Source: CALMFT01 sp035333525
Lineage (GTDB): Bacteria > Patescibacteriota > Gracilibacteria > Absconditabacterales > Absconditicoccaceae
Length of the DNA: 64,000 bases
NCBI GenBank assembly: GCA_035333525.1
Contig: DAOQQF010000001.1
Location: forward strand, 1 to 64,000
Reading direction: 5' to 3'
Positions within the stretch are counted from its first letter, which is position 1; each line of letters begins with the position of its first letter. Under the pieces are notes generated by a model, which saw nothing but the letters and a program-made list of their open reading frames with translations, did no database searches and was not told the DNA's origin. Below are positions 44,906 to 56,794 of the stretch, piece by piece. Position numbers and translations under genes: made by a program.

Positions 44906-45619
44906 TTATCATACAACATCAAGTCTTGTTTCCATAGCTTGTTTGGCTGCATCTTCTTGGGCTTTTTTTTTGTTGGTACCATAGCCCACTGCCAGGATCT
45001 GATTATCTAGCATGACAGTACTCTTGTAGATAATATAGTTACGAGCATCATCTCTTTCATGTTCAGTATCTATATAAACAGGAAGTACTTTATACAATCA
45101 CTGAATATGTTCTTGAAGGAGGGATTTTCGACTTTTGGAGCCTACTAGTTCAATTTTGGATTTTTGAGAATAAACATAATCAAGTACAAACTTCCTTGCC
45201 ACGTCAAATCAAAAATCCAAGTAAATATAGCCAATCAATGCTTCCAGGCCATCACCCAAGATAGCAGGATTATCCCTTCATCATTTTTTTTCTTCACCTA
45301 TTCAGATAACAATAATACGATCTAAATGAATATGTTTGGCGACTTGATACAAGCATTCCTCTCTAACCAAGCTAATTTTGAATAAGGTAAGTTGAGCCTC
45401 ATCGTAATCAGGATGATCTTGATACAAAGCACCAGCTATCACCAAACCCAACACGCTATCTCCGAGAAATTCAAGTCTTTGATTATGAGCAACCGCTTTG
45501 GATTGTTCTTTGGCATATGATTTGTGAGTCAAGGACTCTAGATATAATCATGAATGATGCGGCTTATAACCAATCAAATCAATGATAAACTGAAGCTGAG
45601 TAGACGAAAGAGATCACAT
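44906..45619 (-). CDS. rnc: Ribonuclease III
   Basis: This 237-residue protein has the signature HNQRLEFLGDSVLGLVIAG, the second catalytic segment LGDGLEALIGYIYLDFG and a C-terminal double-stranded-RNA-binding domain (YIIYKSTVMLDNQILAVGYG, KKKAQEDAAKQAM). It processes rRNA precursors and structured mRNAs. The ATG at 45619 followed by a UGA glycine gives the normal N-terminus; the standard code would lose the first 29 residues. Confidence 0.95.
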
Positions 45620-45686
45620 AAGAGGTAAGATAAACAAGCAGTAAAAATACAAGAGAGTAATACCGACAAACGATTGGATAAAAAAC

Positions 45687-45714
45687 TTGACAATACATAT
45701 GATATAATTATATT
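45687..45714 (+). promoter_or_regulatory. Sigma-70-type promoter of a 28-residue gene
   Basis: TTGACA, a 16-base spacer and TATATT, 20 bases before the small ORF at 45735. An overlapping TATAAT at 45703 is too close to the -35 box to pair with it. Confidence 0.5.
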
Positions 45715-45734
45715 GATAGTCTAAAATTTTTCAG

Positions 45735-45821
45735 ATGATAAAAATAATTGTATGCCTTTTGTTAGCAGTAGCATTGATATTGCTGCTATGGCCAACCAAT
45801 GAAGGATTAAAGTACAATTAG
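45735..45821 (+). CDS. Single-helix mini-protein (28 aa)
   Basis: The frame MIKIIVCLLLAVALILLLWPTNEG... predicts one membrane helix with a short polar tail and ends in TAG. If the TAG were read through, ten more codons (WYFNQNPKRV) follow before TAA. It has its own promoter and a strong terminator hairpin directly after, which makes a real small gene likely despite its size. No family is known to me. Confidence 0.45.
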   Translation: MIKIIVCLLLAVALILLLWPTNEGLKYN

Positions 45822-45834
45822 TGGTACTTTAATC

Positions 45835-45891
45835 AAAACCCGAAAAGAGTATAATCATAGTTTCTATGAACACTCTGAGTAGGTTTTTTTT
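45835..45891. terminator. Long rho-independent terminator
   Basis: An extended stem (AAAACC...GGTTTT outside, AGAGT/ACTCT and CATAG/CTATG inside, TTT loop) is followed by a run of eight T. It ends the plus-strand mini-gene. The stop codon of tsaD, on the other strand, lies within the stem, so the structure may serve both. Confidence 0.75.
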
Positions 45892-46946
45892 AGTATTCAT
45901 ACCACTCCTATCATAGCGGCATTGTCAGTACTATAGACTTTTTTGACTGGTCTCAAGACAGTAGGTTTTTCTCATACCAATGTATGAGTATCATACTGCT
46001 CTTCAATCATGGTAGTCAGCTTATCGTATAATCTATCATTTGCAGATACTCAACCAACTAAACCAATAGTCTGAACGCTGTAATGTTCCAATCATCGAAG
46101 AATTTTTTGAATCAACATATCAGTGACACACTCTTGGAATTCATGACATATCCACAGAATATCGTCTTGCGATAAACTATCCAATGGATGTTTGGTCAAT
46201 AATTGATAGACTTGTGACTTCATTCCAGAAAAAGAAAAATCAAAAATATGCGCATCGATTTCCGATTGAGGTTTATTAACTCATTTCCCATCAAGTAAAA
46301 TACGCTTGAAATGAATCGCATCAAGAGTTGGTGTAAAATCAGACTGCATATGACGTTCTTGGTATAATTGTGCCATCTGACTAATCCATGGTCATCCAGG
46401 ATATGATCATCCTAGCATCCTAGCAACCTTATCAAAACTCTCTCATGCTGCATCATCCAGACTATATCATATTTTTTTGATGACCAGATCTTCCATCGTT
46501 CAAGAAATAATATACATCTCATTATGACCTCAACTAGCCGTAAGAATTAACCATGGAAAAGGACAGTTATCAATCGATCTATCCAACAAAATTGAAAAAA
46601 TATGCCCATCAATATGATTTACTCTAATAATAGGTTTATTCAAGAAATTTCAAAGCATACTTGCAACCGCATTTCATACAACCAATGATCATGGGAGTCA
46701 TGGCTCAAGTGTCACTGTAATACTATCGCAACTCATGATCTCATCCCATCAAATTTGGTCCAATAATGAAAGTATTTTTTCTTCATGAAGTCTATATGCT
46801 ACCTCTGGCACAACTCATCAATAAGGTTGATGATCAGTAATTTGAGAGTATGCACAAAGCACAGGGTTTGTAAATACCCCTTGATCATAAGTCACAATAC
46901 CCAAAGAAGTATCATCACAACTTGTTTCTATAGCCAATGTTTTCAT
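45864..46946 (-). CDS. tsaD: tRNA N6-threonylcarbamoyladenosine synthase, catalytic subunit
   Basis: This 360-residue ASKHA-fold protein has LAIETSCDDTSLGIV at the start, VNHIDGHIFS with the metal-binding HxxxH, LILTASGGHNEMYII, GESFDKVARML, FSFSGMKSQV and GLVGGVSANDRL near the end. It transfers the threonylcarbamoyl group to A37 of ANN-reading tRNAs. TsaB, TsaC and TsaE are not in this window. It is followed after 16 bases upstream by the CPBP protease gene on the same strand. Confidence 0.95.
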
Positions 46947-46962
46947 AGCAATATAAAGATAA

Positions 46963-47850
46963 CTAATGTGCAACCAAACGATGATATTTTCGAATAGCTT
47001 TTAACTCAGAAAAAATAACTAAAGCGAAAAAGACAAACAATATTCCTCCAAATACTCATGCGCCTACCATCGATCACGATGATGATCACGGCAAATAGGT
47101 GATAGGCTGATTTTGTTGTAGAGCCTGTATTCAAGCATTACCCAACAATACAATCGGTATCAATTGGATCAGATTATGAAACATATGTATCCAGATACTT
47201 GCACCCAATCACGCGTTCATTCTAATGAATCATAACATAATACCCAAAAATAACTGAGGTATAACCAATAATATAATACGTCGATCAATCGTTCCAGAAA
47301 GATCAAAATTTGAAAGATGAACTCATGCAAATATGAAGGTCAATAACCAAAACAACCAAGGAGTAAACGTAATATACCATCTACTAATACGTGGAAATCG
47401 TTGTTTTATAGCATGAAATACAACTATTACAATCAAGATATATAACATATAAGAACTGATAGATTTCCAAAATTGATTAAAGGGAAGTCAGTGAAATCGT
47501 GAATCAAAAAAATATGTTATTCATACAAACACTAATGATCACAACAATAATGCTACATTCCATCATCACCACTTCATACCCGCCCTAAAAGCAAGCTCTT
47601 CCATCAATGGTCATAATACTACGGCAAGCAATAAAACAAAAACAATATGTTCTCATGTAATAAATTGGATTAACTTAATAGGCTGAAATTGATCAGTAAG
47701 ATCAGGCATGGTATAAGTCAACAACGATGTGTATATCAAAACAAGAAGGTAGAACAAACCCCATGTGCGGAGAATTCTCCACCATGTTCGTCATGATGAA
47801 TCAGTACGATATGACGAAAGAAAATCAATAAGTGATACTATAATGCTCAT
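46963..47850 (-). CDS. CPBP (Abi) family intramembrane protease
   Basis: This 295-residue polytopic membrane protein has the three family motifs: MEELAFR (EExxxR, about residues 82-88), FAGVHL (FxxxH) and HMFHN (HxxxN). Together they form the metal site of CPBP intramembrane peptidases related to Rce1. Eight or so membrane helices are predicted by eye. Roles in bacteria include processing of peptides and bacteriocin self-immunity; the substrate here is unknown. The motif Arg is AGG. Confidence 0.85.
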
Positions 47851-47869
47851 AGGAGATGAAAAGATATAT

Positions 47870-47941
47870 TGGTCCCAACAGGAATCGAACCTGTATTACA
47901 CCCTTCGCAAAGGTGTGTCCTATCCATTGAACGATGAGACC
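47870..47941 (-). tRNA. tRNA-Arg (anticodon GCG)
   Basis: A complete 72-nt cloverleaf without encoded CCA: acceptor GGTCTCA/TGGGACC, D stem GTTC/GGAC, anticodon stem CACCT/GGGTG with loop TTGCGAA, and T arm ACAGG/CCTGT. The anticodon is GCG, reading CGC and CGU. Most bacteria use ACG, whose inosine form also reads CGA. A GCG anticodon leaves CGA unread as arginine, matching the CGA=Trp evidence in the proteins. Confidence 0.93.
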
Positions 47942-47960
47942 ATAGTACTTGAGGATGTAA

Positions 47961-48392
47961 TTATTGAGTATGTATTCAATCTTTGGTTATCATATCCAAA
48001 CTTGTATAACGCTCAGAAGATGGTTTAAAAAATAAAAACCAAAACAGAGCTGCAAACAAAATCAAAATAATTACACCATTGGTTACACTCCATGCCTCTA
48101 AAACAAGTAATATAATGTTTGATAACATATATAATGCTATCAACAATGATGTTTTATATGAAAAATTTGATATATAAGTAAGTTTCTTATCAGATCGTTT
48201 GATTCAGCATATATATAATACAAAATAAGATAGTCACCATACAAAAAATAATAACCCTACTGAACCAATAATGACACCTACTTGAGGATCTTGAAATGGA
48301 TCAATATATACTCATACTAACACCAAAACAACCAAGCCAATAAGTAACTTGATTGCAGATAAAATCATATGAATGTTATGGAAATAACGCAT
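47961..48392 (-). CDS. Small polytopic membrane protein (143 aa)
   Basis: Four hydrophobic segments (KLLIGLVVLVLVGVYI; GSVGLLFFVWGLSYFVLYI; SLLIALYMLSNIILLVL; GVIILILFAALFWFLFF) and a polar C-terminus. No known family. Starting at ATG 48392 gives 143 residues; ATG 48368 would give 135. UGA glycines lie within helices. It follows the tRNA-Arg gene on the same strand. Confidence 0.65.
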
Positions 48393-48466
48393 AATGATAA
48401 GAATAATAAGTACACACTATAATAAAGTTATTCTTGAATACAAGTCTAGAACAAAGGCAATATTAT

Positions 48467-49999
48467 TTATCTAAGAATCGCAATGGATTCAATATGATGA
48501 GTATGAGGAAACATATCCATAGGCTGAATCTCATCACAACTAAAAGATGATGATAATAACATCATATCTCTAGCCAAAGTAACAGGATTACATGATATAT
48601 AAGTGACTATAAGATGAGGATGAATTGATTTGAGGTCAATCAAGACATCTACGACATCACGATGAAGTCAAGATCTAGGAGGATCAACAATAATCAAAGA
48701 TATATCATTGACATAATATGAACTCTCTCACTGTTCATCATTCATTACAATGATTCAGTTCTTATGTGTGAGAAGTTTTTCAACCTTGCCAGATATGAAC
48801 TGATATGGTTGTGTCACTACATTGCGACGAGCATTTTCATAAGCATCCAAAACTGCAGAAGGTGTTTCTTCAATTCAAAGTAATTGCTGACCAAGTCATG
48901 ATGTAATACAAGCCAATCATATTGTTCACGTTCCACAATAAAGATCAAGTATTATTCATTTATTATAATCTGCTCCCAAAGCATCTTTTGATAACTTGAT
49001 AGCAGTATAATAGAGAACTTCTGCCCCATGAGTATTTGTTTGAAAAAAAGATTGTGGAGATATATCAAACATAAGCTTATGCTCTCCAATAGTAAGAAAT
49101 TCATTAATTTTCCCTGTTCAAGATATAATACTATGTTGACTATCTCTAGTTGATACTACATCAGCCAAACTATCATTGAGTATCAATACACAGGTAGTAA
49201 TATCACTATAGGACGCAACATACGATGATAGTATATCTTGAAAGTTTTTTCATGTTGTATCTTTCCATCAGATAATAGATGGATGTGCGGAGATAATAAG
49301 CATTATTTCATGAGTATTTTTTGCTTGTCTTACCATCAGATGTCTCAGCATTCATTGATGTTGAACTTGATCATAAACGGGTATATGAAGTGAATAGAGT
49401 AATGTTTTGATTTGTTGAAAAAGTGTATTAATCCTTTCATCAACCAAAAAACATTCATCAATATCTACAATTTTTCCAAACATTCACTGTCTGTGAAATC
49501 CAAGTGATCGATCGCTCAAAATCTGCTTATCATCTCATCTTCATGAGATAAATTTACCAAAAGAATACTCAATCTTGTTTCTATATCATCGGATAGTAGG
49601 ACTTGGAATGACTGGTAAAACGATTAAATTATTATGATGATGACGAAAACTGTCAATTACAATATGTTTTTTGAGTTCCAACTGTTGTTCATAAGAAGCA
49701 ATTTGCCATTTACAACCACCACATCATGTTTTGTGAGGTGGTAATGAGTTATGAGAGTAGATATAATGAGGACACTTAATTGTATCAACATGATACATAG
49801 GATCAAAAGAATGAATAGTTACTATATGACACTCAGCATAATCCTTGTATGATTTAATAACCTTAAGATCGCATACCATACCAGGAAGTGCTCAACCTTT
49901 GATGATCAATTTTTTACCATCATGAAAACGACCTAATCAAATTCACTCATAGCCTACTTTTTCAATAGTTATATTCTCAAGTATGTGATGTTTTTTCAT
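48467..49999 (-). CDS. RlmD/TrmA-type RNA (uracil-C5) methyltransferase
   Basis: This 510-residue protein has a TRAM-like N-terminus (ITIEKVGYEGIGLGRF), a cysteine cluster CPHY...CGGCKW for a possible iron-sulfur site, the SAM-binding motif LDLYCGTGTIGL, VDPPRSGL and the catalytic segment YISCNPVTLARD with the nucleophile Cys. It methylates a uracil in rRNA (RlmD/RlmC) or tRNA (TrmA); the target cannot be decided from sequence. The Arg of PPRSG is AGA. It is divergent from glyA, 148 bases away. Confidence 0.9.
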
Positions 50000-50147
50000 A
50001 TCTCTGATAAGATAAATACTACCTATGATCTACCTGCACTATGATGGCCTTGTAAAAAAGAAATAATTTACTATAGTATATTTTATAGTAATTATTGATT
50101 CTTCAAATTCAAGAACTGTATTATTTATTTAATCATATCAATGAGGT

Positions 50148-51431
50148 ATGGATCATACGCTACAAACACTTCTAAACAAAGAACTCAGAAGACAACAAGA
50201 TTCTCTAGAGCTTATCGCATCAGAAAATTATGTTTCCAATGATGTATTATCAGCATACAGTAATGTTTTTACCAATAAATATAGTGAATGATATCCATGA
50301 GCAAGATATTATTGAGGTAATGAAATTGTTGATAATCTGGAAACATATACACAAGAACTTGCCTTAAGAATTTTTGGATTAAACCCACAAATATGGTGAG
50401 TCAATGTCCAACCGCTATCTTGATCAGTAGCAAATCTCGCAGTATATACATGAACTCTCAATCCATGAGATACGATTCTAGCAATGGATTTATCAGCATG
50501 AGGACATCTCACACATGGTATGTCACTCAATGCCAGTTGACGTTATTTTGAGATTATTTCATATTGAGTTGATTGAAAAGGATTAATAGACTATACTTCA
50601 ATGAAAGAGTTAGCACTCAAGCATAAACCTAAACTTATTATCGCTGGCTTTTCTAGTTATCCAAGAAATATCAAATGGAATGAGTTTTATGAAGTTAGAC
50701 AAACACTTCAAAATGTCTGACATGAATGTTTATTAATGGCAGATATCGCTCATAGTGCATGATTAATAGCATGATGAGTTTTGGAATCTCCTTTTTTAGC
50801 AGATTTTGATATTATCACAACAACGACACATAAAACATTGAGGTGACCAAGATGAGCACTAATTTACTATTCAAAAAAAATACAAGACCTTGAAAAAAAA
50901 ATCAATAGATGAGTTTTTCCTGGAGTGCAATGATGACCCTTTGATCATGTCTTGGTTGCCAAAGCTCAAGCTTTCATAGAAATACTAGAATCACCCATCA
51001 AATGGTCTACATATTGCCAACATATCTTGGATAATACCAAAATATTGGCTCAAACATTAATTGAAAATGGACGAACATTGGCTACCTGATGAACCGAGAA
51101 TCACATGATCGTAATGGATGTTACCTCATGGATAAATCCGAAAACATGAATAAAGTATGATACATGATTGACAGGCAAGACAGCATCAGATCAACTTGAA
51201 ATGATAAGTCTATCGGTCAATAAGCAGCTTATCCCTCACGATCAACGTACACCCCAAGATCCGTCCTGAATCAGGATCGGAACACCAGCTATTACTACTA
51301 GATGACTACAAGGTAATGATGTCAAGTTGATTGCTCAACTTATTCATGAATGTTTATTAAATCTGCAAGATAGGCAGATTCTACATGAAAAGATCTTGCA
51401 ATTATGTGCAAAATATCCATTGTGGTATTAA
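50148..51431 (+). CDS. glyA: Serine hydroxymethyltransferase
   Basis: This 427-residue PLP enzyme has LELIASENYVS, the segment SEGYPGARYYGG (several glycines UGA), MADIAHSAGLIAGG and the PLP-lysine motif TTTTHKTLRGPRGALI. RIGTPAITTRG lies near the end. It converts serine to glycine, charging tetrahydrofolate with a one-carbon unit. With folD and glyS in the same window it supplies glycine, which this genome spends on an extra codon. A GAGGT lies directly before the ATG, too close to act as a normal ribosome binding site. Confidence 0.95.
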
Positions 51432-51478
51432 ATAACATGGATTAGTATTTTTATATTATATAACATATAACATATAAC

Positions 51479-51871
51479 ATGATAATTTCCTTAGTACTTA
51501 TTGATGCTCGAAATACTTTATTTTTATGATCTTGAATTGATCTTATTCTGAAAACATTACTTGATTCAGTAGAAACAGAAAAATTAGTAGTAACAAATGC
51601 AAATCCACGTGAACAAATTGAGTATGGTATTAATCATTCCCCCTATCCAGTGTTTACGATGAATCACAATCCCAATAAAACAGATCCGAGTTATTTTAAC
51701 ATTCTGATGTCTAACTATCATCTACAGGCAACAGATATAATCTATATAGAACATAACATAAAAGCGGTAGAATCAGCATCTTCTCTTGGTATATCATCAT
51801 ATCATTTTGATAAAGATCTCAGAGATATAGATAAACTCAAAAAACGAATTCAACAACAACTCTATCAGTAG
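51479..51871 (+). CDS. HAD-like protein
   Basis: This 130-residue protein has a Rossmann-like pattern: SLVLIDARNTLFLGSGIDLIL, KLVVTNANPREQIEYG, PSYFNILMSNYHL, IIYIEHNIKAVESASSLGI. It resembles the core of HAD hydrolases with motif II (VTN) and motif IV (IEHN-x-A-V-x-S-A). The first Asp box is degenerate (DAR instead of DxDxT) and no cap domain is present, so catalysis is doubtful. Three ATAACAT units stand in tandem right before the start codon and place TATAAC 7 bases upstream of the ATG. Confidence 0.6.
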
Positions 51872-51897
51872 ATAATTTATTTTTTACTATAAAAATC

Positions 51898-52545
51898 ATG
51901 CTCAAATCATTATTTAATGCTCTCAAATGGTCTGCTATAGGCGTTGCTATGGGTCAGCTTATCTCATGATATCAAAAAGATAAGACATTTAAGTCAAAAC
52001 TGCATAAAGCTCAATGATGGAACAAACTTAAAGAAGCATGGAGTTATCTAGTAACTCATAACAAGCATTTGATCGAGAATACCAATATCGATACATTGTT
52101 AGAAGAAATAAAAACAACCGCTTCCCAAGCACAAAAACAACTTAATCAAGAAGTTGACAAAGTAAAAAATATGAACACCGATGAACTAATAACAACAGTA
52201 AAAACAAACACAACCAAAGTAATTAATACTGGTAAAGCTATAAAAGACAAAGTTATAACAAAGGCTGGTCAAACACGAGATGAAGCAATGATATTGTTTC
52301 ACAAAAAATATGATCATATTGAAACTGAGCTACAAGATTTTGAATCAAAGGCGCTTACGTATGGAGAAGAGTCATGGACTGAATATTATAGACAAATAGC
52401 ATCAAAATTTGCTCTCCGAAAAAAATCAGCCACTAAATATCTTACCGATGGTGTTTTGGCTGCCGAAGAACAGTTTGATCTAGAACAAAAAATAAAATAT
52501 CTATCTCACAAACTCGAAGAACTCAAGACAGAAAAAAAAATGTAG
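51898..52545 (+). CDS. Helical Lys/Glu-rich protein (215 aa)
   Basis: A short hydrophobic patch near the N-terminus (LFNALKWSAIGVAMGQLIS) is followed by a long amphipathic helical region (TASQAQKQLNQEVDKVKN and similar) and a Lys/Glu-rich C-terminus. This composition is seen in apolipoprotein-like, LEA-like and YtxH-like proteins of membrane-associated or stress function. No motif allows a firm call. It sits between a HAD-like gene and holA. Confidence 0.6.
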
Positions 52546-52594
52546 CTATCAAGTATCCTTTGACTAACTTGATGAGAAAATTATACTCTGTATG

Positions 52595-53602
52595 ATGCTA
52601 TACTTTTTTTATGGAGATGAGTTTTTTGTTAACCTCAAAGTTCGTCATCGAATCCAAGAATTTGCCACTAAACATGGTGGTGAGAATATCATAAAATTTG
52701 ATGTCAAAACACGAGATACAAGATCAGTCACTGAGTCTATCTGGTGATGATGACTTTTTGCTACGAAAAAACTTATTCTCATACAATGACTCCCCTTGGA
52801 TACAACAACCAAAATAAATGAATCTACAAAAGAAAGCCTCAATGCCTTTTATGATTATTTCACTGAACATACTAATACCATCCCCGATGATCATCTGATG
52901 ATATTATATACTACTACTCCTGATAAAAAAACCAGATGGGCAAAATGGTGTTTTGATGAAAATAATACAATCATTAAACGCATAGAACATAAAGCTGATA
53001 AGCAGACTATGTATGAATATATCAGTACACAAACACAAGGAGTTATTGTGTGAGATATAGCTCAAACATTGATTGATAGTTGTAATGAAAACATGTTTAT
53101 GATCAATAATGAGATAAAAAAGATCAATGCATGGCTTGCAAGCAATCCATCTAACTCCTATGATTCATACTCTCTCAAAGAACTTATATCACAGATTGTT
53201 TCTAGTGACCACCAAATAGATGTATGGACTTTTTTGGATGGAATACTACTTGAGTGATCACAAAAAAGTATTGATAAATTAATTACTTTTGGTAAACAAG
53301 ATAATAATACTTTTCAGTTCCTTGGTTTATTGTATCGATCAATATGATGAATTATCAACCTCATTGATTGTCGAGAACATGACATAACTCAACCATGAGA
53401 GCTTACCTCCAAAACCAAGTTACCTCCTTTTACTGTATCTAGATATTTGTCCAAAAAAGATACGCTCATCAAAAAAAAGAATGTGTTTCATAAACTCTAT
53501 CATGATCTAGTCGCTATGGATTATAATCTCAAAAAAGGCATACTACCACCTGAAGCATTTTGGAATGAAATAGTATGATTATTTACCATCAAAAACCGAT
53601 AA
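52595..53602 (+). CDS. holA: DNA polymerase III delta subunit (HolA-like)
   Basis: This 335-residue protein begins LYFFYGDEFFVNLKVRH, as delta subunits do. A GGGLFATKKLILIQGL segment (the family's L-F-x-x-K-x-L-V) follows, and the C-terminal third (FQFLGLLYRSIGGIINL, YHDLVAMDYNLKKG) matches the delta collar domain. It would act with DnaX (8.8-10.3 kb) to load the clamp. Overall similarity is low, as is usual for delta. The order holA then a pilin gene then rnpA is not a classic operon. Confidence 0.7.
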
Positions 53603-53625
53603 AAAAAACTCATAACATATTCATC

Positions 53626-54288
53626 ATGAAATATTATCGATATCGTCTTCCATGACTTTCACTTATCGAAGTCTTGATTGCTATTGCAGTATTTGCTGTT
53701 GGTATTTTGTCCATTGCTTATCTGGTTATCAATAATGTCTGATTGTATCAAAAATCAAAACTTAAAACAACAGCTACCATGCTTGCGAAAGAATGAATTG
53801 AAATAGTTTATAATCGTCGTGATACTAATATTAAAAAATGATGGTTACGAAACTGTCTAGAGTTAGAGCCTTGAAGTTATGCATGAGCATGTAAGACATA
53901 CTTTCACGATATTAATGACCTTGGATGATTAAGTGTACGAATGATTGATACTGACACCGACCAAGGGTACAGATTTATCAAGCCCGCATGAACACTTGCA
54001 AACAATAGTCTTTACTTAAGACCAAGTAAAGATGGCCCTTTCAAAGTATATACCTCATTCTCAAACGTCAAAATCATATGAACATCTGATCGTACACCTT
54101 TTGTAAGAACAATTACCTTTCAACCAGTCTACTTAGAACCAGAGTGACAACAAGCACATCCCGATAAGATACTCAAAGTAACCAGCACAGTATATTACAA
54201 AAAATGAGTATATAGTTGATCGGTAGCCATTCAAAGTTTTATTTGAGATACTTTGGATACTATTCCTTTGGATTATTTTATCAATTAG
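53626..54288 (+). CDS. Type IV pilin-like (pseudopilin) protein
   Basis: This 220-residue protein has a class III prepilin leader: short basic N-terminus, then LPG|LSLIEVLIAIAVFAVG with the Glu at mature position 5 and a long hydrophobic helix. The glycine before the cleavage site is UGA. The exported part has two Cys residues near positions 84 and 96 and beta-rich sequence. It would be processed by a prepilin peptidase and join a type IV pilus or competence pseudopilus. Neither the peptidase nor the motor genes are in the window. Confidence 0.85.
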
Positions 54289-54324
54289 AAAGCATCTCAT
54301 ACTAGTATCTTATATAATTATTTG

Positions 54325-54738
54325 ATGATAGGGAAAAAATATCGTCTCACAACCAAAGAGGTAAACTTTTTACTCAAAAAAAGACAAATACAATCATGAT
54401 CAGATGTGTTATTTTTTTGGTTCTGACAATATTCAAATCGTTCTTACAACCAATTTGGAATCCAATTATCAACCAAAGTTCATAAACATGCAACCAAAAG
54501 AAACACACTCAAAAGAATGCGATATAATGCTATAAAAATATGATGACTACTTACTACGACATTAGAACAATGAACACTATGATTCAAAAAAATCATGATT
54601 CTTCCGCATAAAACAAGTATTGAAACATGGAATCAATTATTGGAACAAAAAAATCGATGAGCATTACAAACAATAATAGATAATAATCTGAAAAGATTCA
54701 TTATTACAAAAAAACATATCAGTCCACACGAGCAATAA
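54325..54738 (+). CDS. rnpA: Ribonuclease P protein component
   Basis: A 137-residue basic protein with STKVHKHATKRNTLKRM, the RNR-type RNA-binding motif of RNase P protein, preceded by the strand FGIQLS. It helps the catalytic RNA trim tRNA 5' ends. TATAAT at 54313-54318 stands only 6 bases before the ATG, so its transcript may start at or next to the start codon. It is longer than average at the C-terminus. Confidence 0.85.
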
Positions 54739-54835
54739 TATAAGGTATAAGAAAAAACAACATAAGGAACAACTTGAACCATAACAAAAGATAATTACTA
54801 GTATGATGTTCTTTTTTTTATTTATACTCTCTCTC

Positions 54836-56752
54836 ATGCGAAAAATAGTAAAGACAATTATCATTATAGCTTTGGTAACACTCTGATTATCTTATCTATT
54901 CAATCCATTTGATAGCATCTCTGTACAAGACGGTAAACAAGTTGTCTCACAGGTAAGCAAAAATCATGATGTTGATCTTGGTTTATTTTTGACTCAGTTC
55001 AAAAATAATCAATACCAAGAAATAGAGCTTATATGAGATGAAAAACTTATTGGGAAAAAAGAACTTGGAAGATCACTCCTTATGAAAAGTAATAGCTTAT
55101 GACAAGATATCTACAAACAAGATCTTGAGACCTATACTACATACAAGCCAAAATCAACCTCATTGAATGATTTATGAGTTATTGGATCCTGACTTGGATG
55201 AACAGGTTTTACCAAAATTATCATCAATAACAATGAATGAAGTTTTTTAGGTAAGTTACTAGTTGAAGATTTGTTACCATTTCTGATTATTTTTTGATTA
55301 TTTATGTTTTTACTGAATAAATTTTGACCCAAATGATGAATGCCCTTTGGTATCAAGTTGGGTACCTGAAACAAAAAAGATCAATCTATTTCTTCAAAAA
55401 CAACATTTAAGGATGTAGCTTGAATGGAAGAAGTAAAACAAGAACTTGCAGAAATTGTTGATTTTCTCAAACATAGTGAAAAATACACCAAAGTATGAGC
55501 TAGAATCCCTAAAGGAGTCCTACTATATGGAGCACCATGATGTGGTAAAACATTATTAGCTAGAGCGGTTGCATGAGAAGCAGGGGTTCCTTTCTATAGT
55601 GCAAGTGGTAGTGAATTTATGGAGATGTTAGTATGAATGGGGGCAGCAAAAGTAAGAGAACTTTTTGGGAAAGCAAAAACTACTGCACCAAGTATTATCT
55701 TTATTGATGAAATTGATGCAATTGGTAAAAAAAGATGATCATGACATACCTGATGACACCAAGAACAAGAACAAACACTCAATCAGATATTGACTGAAAT
55801 GGATGGTTTTGAACAGTGAACAAACGTAATCGTTATGGCAGCAACTAATCGTCCTGATACATTAGATCCAGCATTACTTAGGTCATGAAGATTTGATCGC
55901 AAAATTATGGTTAGCAATCCTACACTGGAAGAAAGAGTTGAAATTATAAACTATTATCTCACCAATAAAACAGTTGATCCAAACTACAATTTGGAATCAT
56001 TAGCAAGGAGACTATCATGATTTGTGGGCGCTGACATTGAAAATATAGTCAATGAAGCGGCACTCAAGGTGGCTAGAGAAGAAAGGACGACCTTGATTGA
56101 ATCGGATTTTGAATATTGATTTGAAAAAACACTTATGGGACCAGAGAAAAAAATCAAAACTCTTAAAGAAAAAGAAAGAAAAATTGTAACCTATCACGAA
56201 CTAGGTCATGCGGTAGTAAGTCACTTATTACCAAATTGTGACCCAGTTGAAAAAATTAGTATTGTAAGTAGATGAATGGCTCTGTGAGTAACATGGTTTA
56301 GCTCGCAAGAAGATAGTTATCTTAGATCCAAAGCTAAATTTTTGGATGATATATCATGATTACTTTGAGGAAGAGCGGCCGAAGAGGTATTTTTTGGTAG
56401 TGAACAGATTACCACATGAGCATCAAATGATTTTGAAAAAGTAACTAAAATGGTATATGACATGGTAACCAAATATGGTATGTATACAGAAATAGGAACG
56501 CTTAATTTATCAAATGATGATTACTCTATCACCAAGCCATACTCAGAAAAGACAGCCGAACTCATTGATCAATTAGTAAAAAAAATTGTAGAGGAACAAT
56601 ACAACCAAGCTGTCACACTTATACAATCAAAAAAACATGATATTACAATCATGGCTTGAGTTTTATACCAAAAAGAATACCTTACAAAAGAAGAATTTGA
56701 AAAACTTATGAATGCAGGAGATGATATTGAATCAATTGCATCCTCACTATAG
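54836..56752 (+). CDS. ftsH: ATP-dependent zinc metalloprotease FtsH
   Basis: This 638-residue membrane AAA protease has an N-terminal membrane helix, a periplasmic-type domain, a second helix (LVEDLLPFLIIFGLFMFLLN), the Walker A GAPGCGKT (residues 232-239), Walker B IIFIDEIDAIG and the SRH-type AATNRPDTLDPALL. The zinc site is HELGH (residues 454-458). It degrades misfolded membrane and regulatory proteins. The second Walker A glycine is UGA. TATACT lies 7 bases before the ATG. The Arg fingers use CGT or CGC, not CGA. Confidence 0.95.
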
Positions 56753-56794
56753 ATTAAATTGTTGTAAGTTATTTAGTATTGTATTCTGATTATC

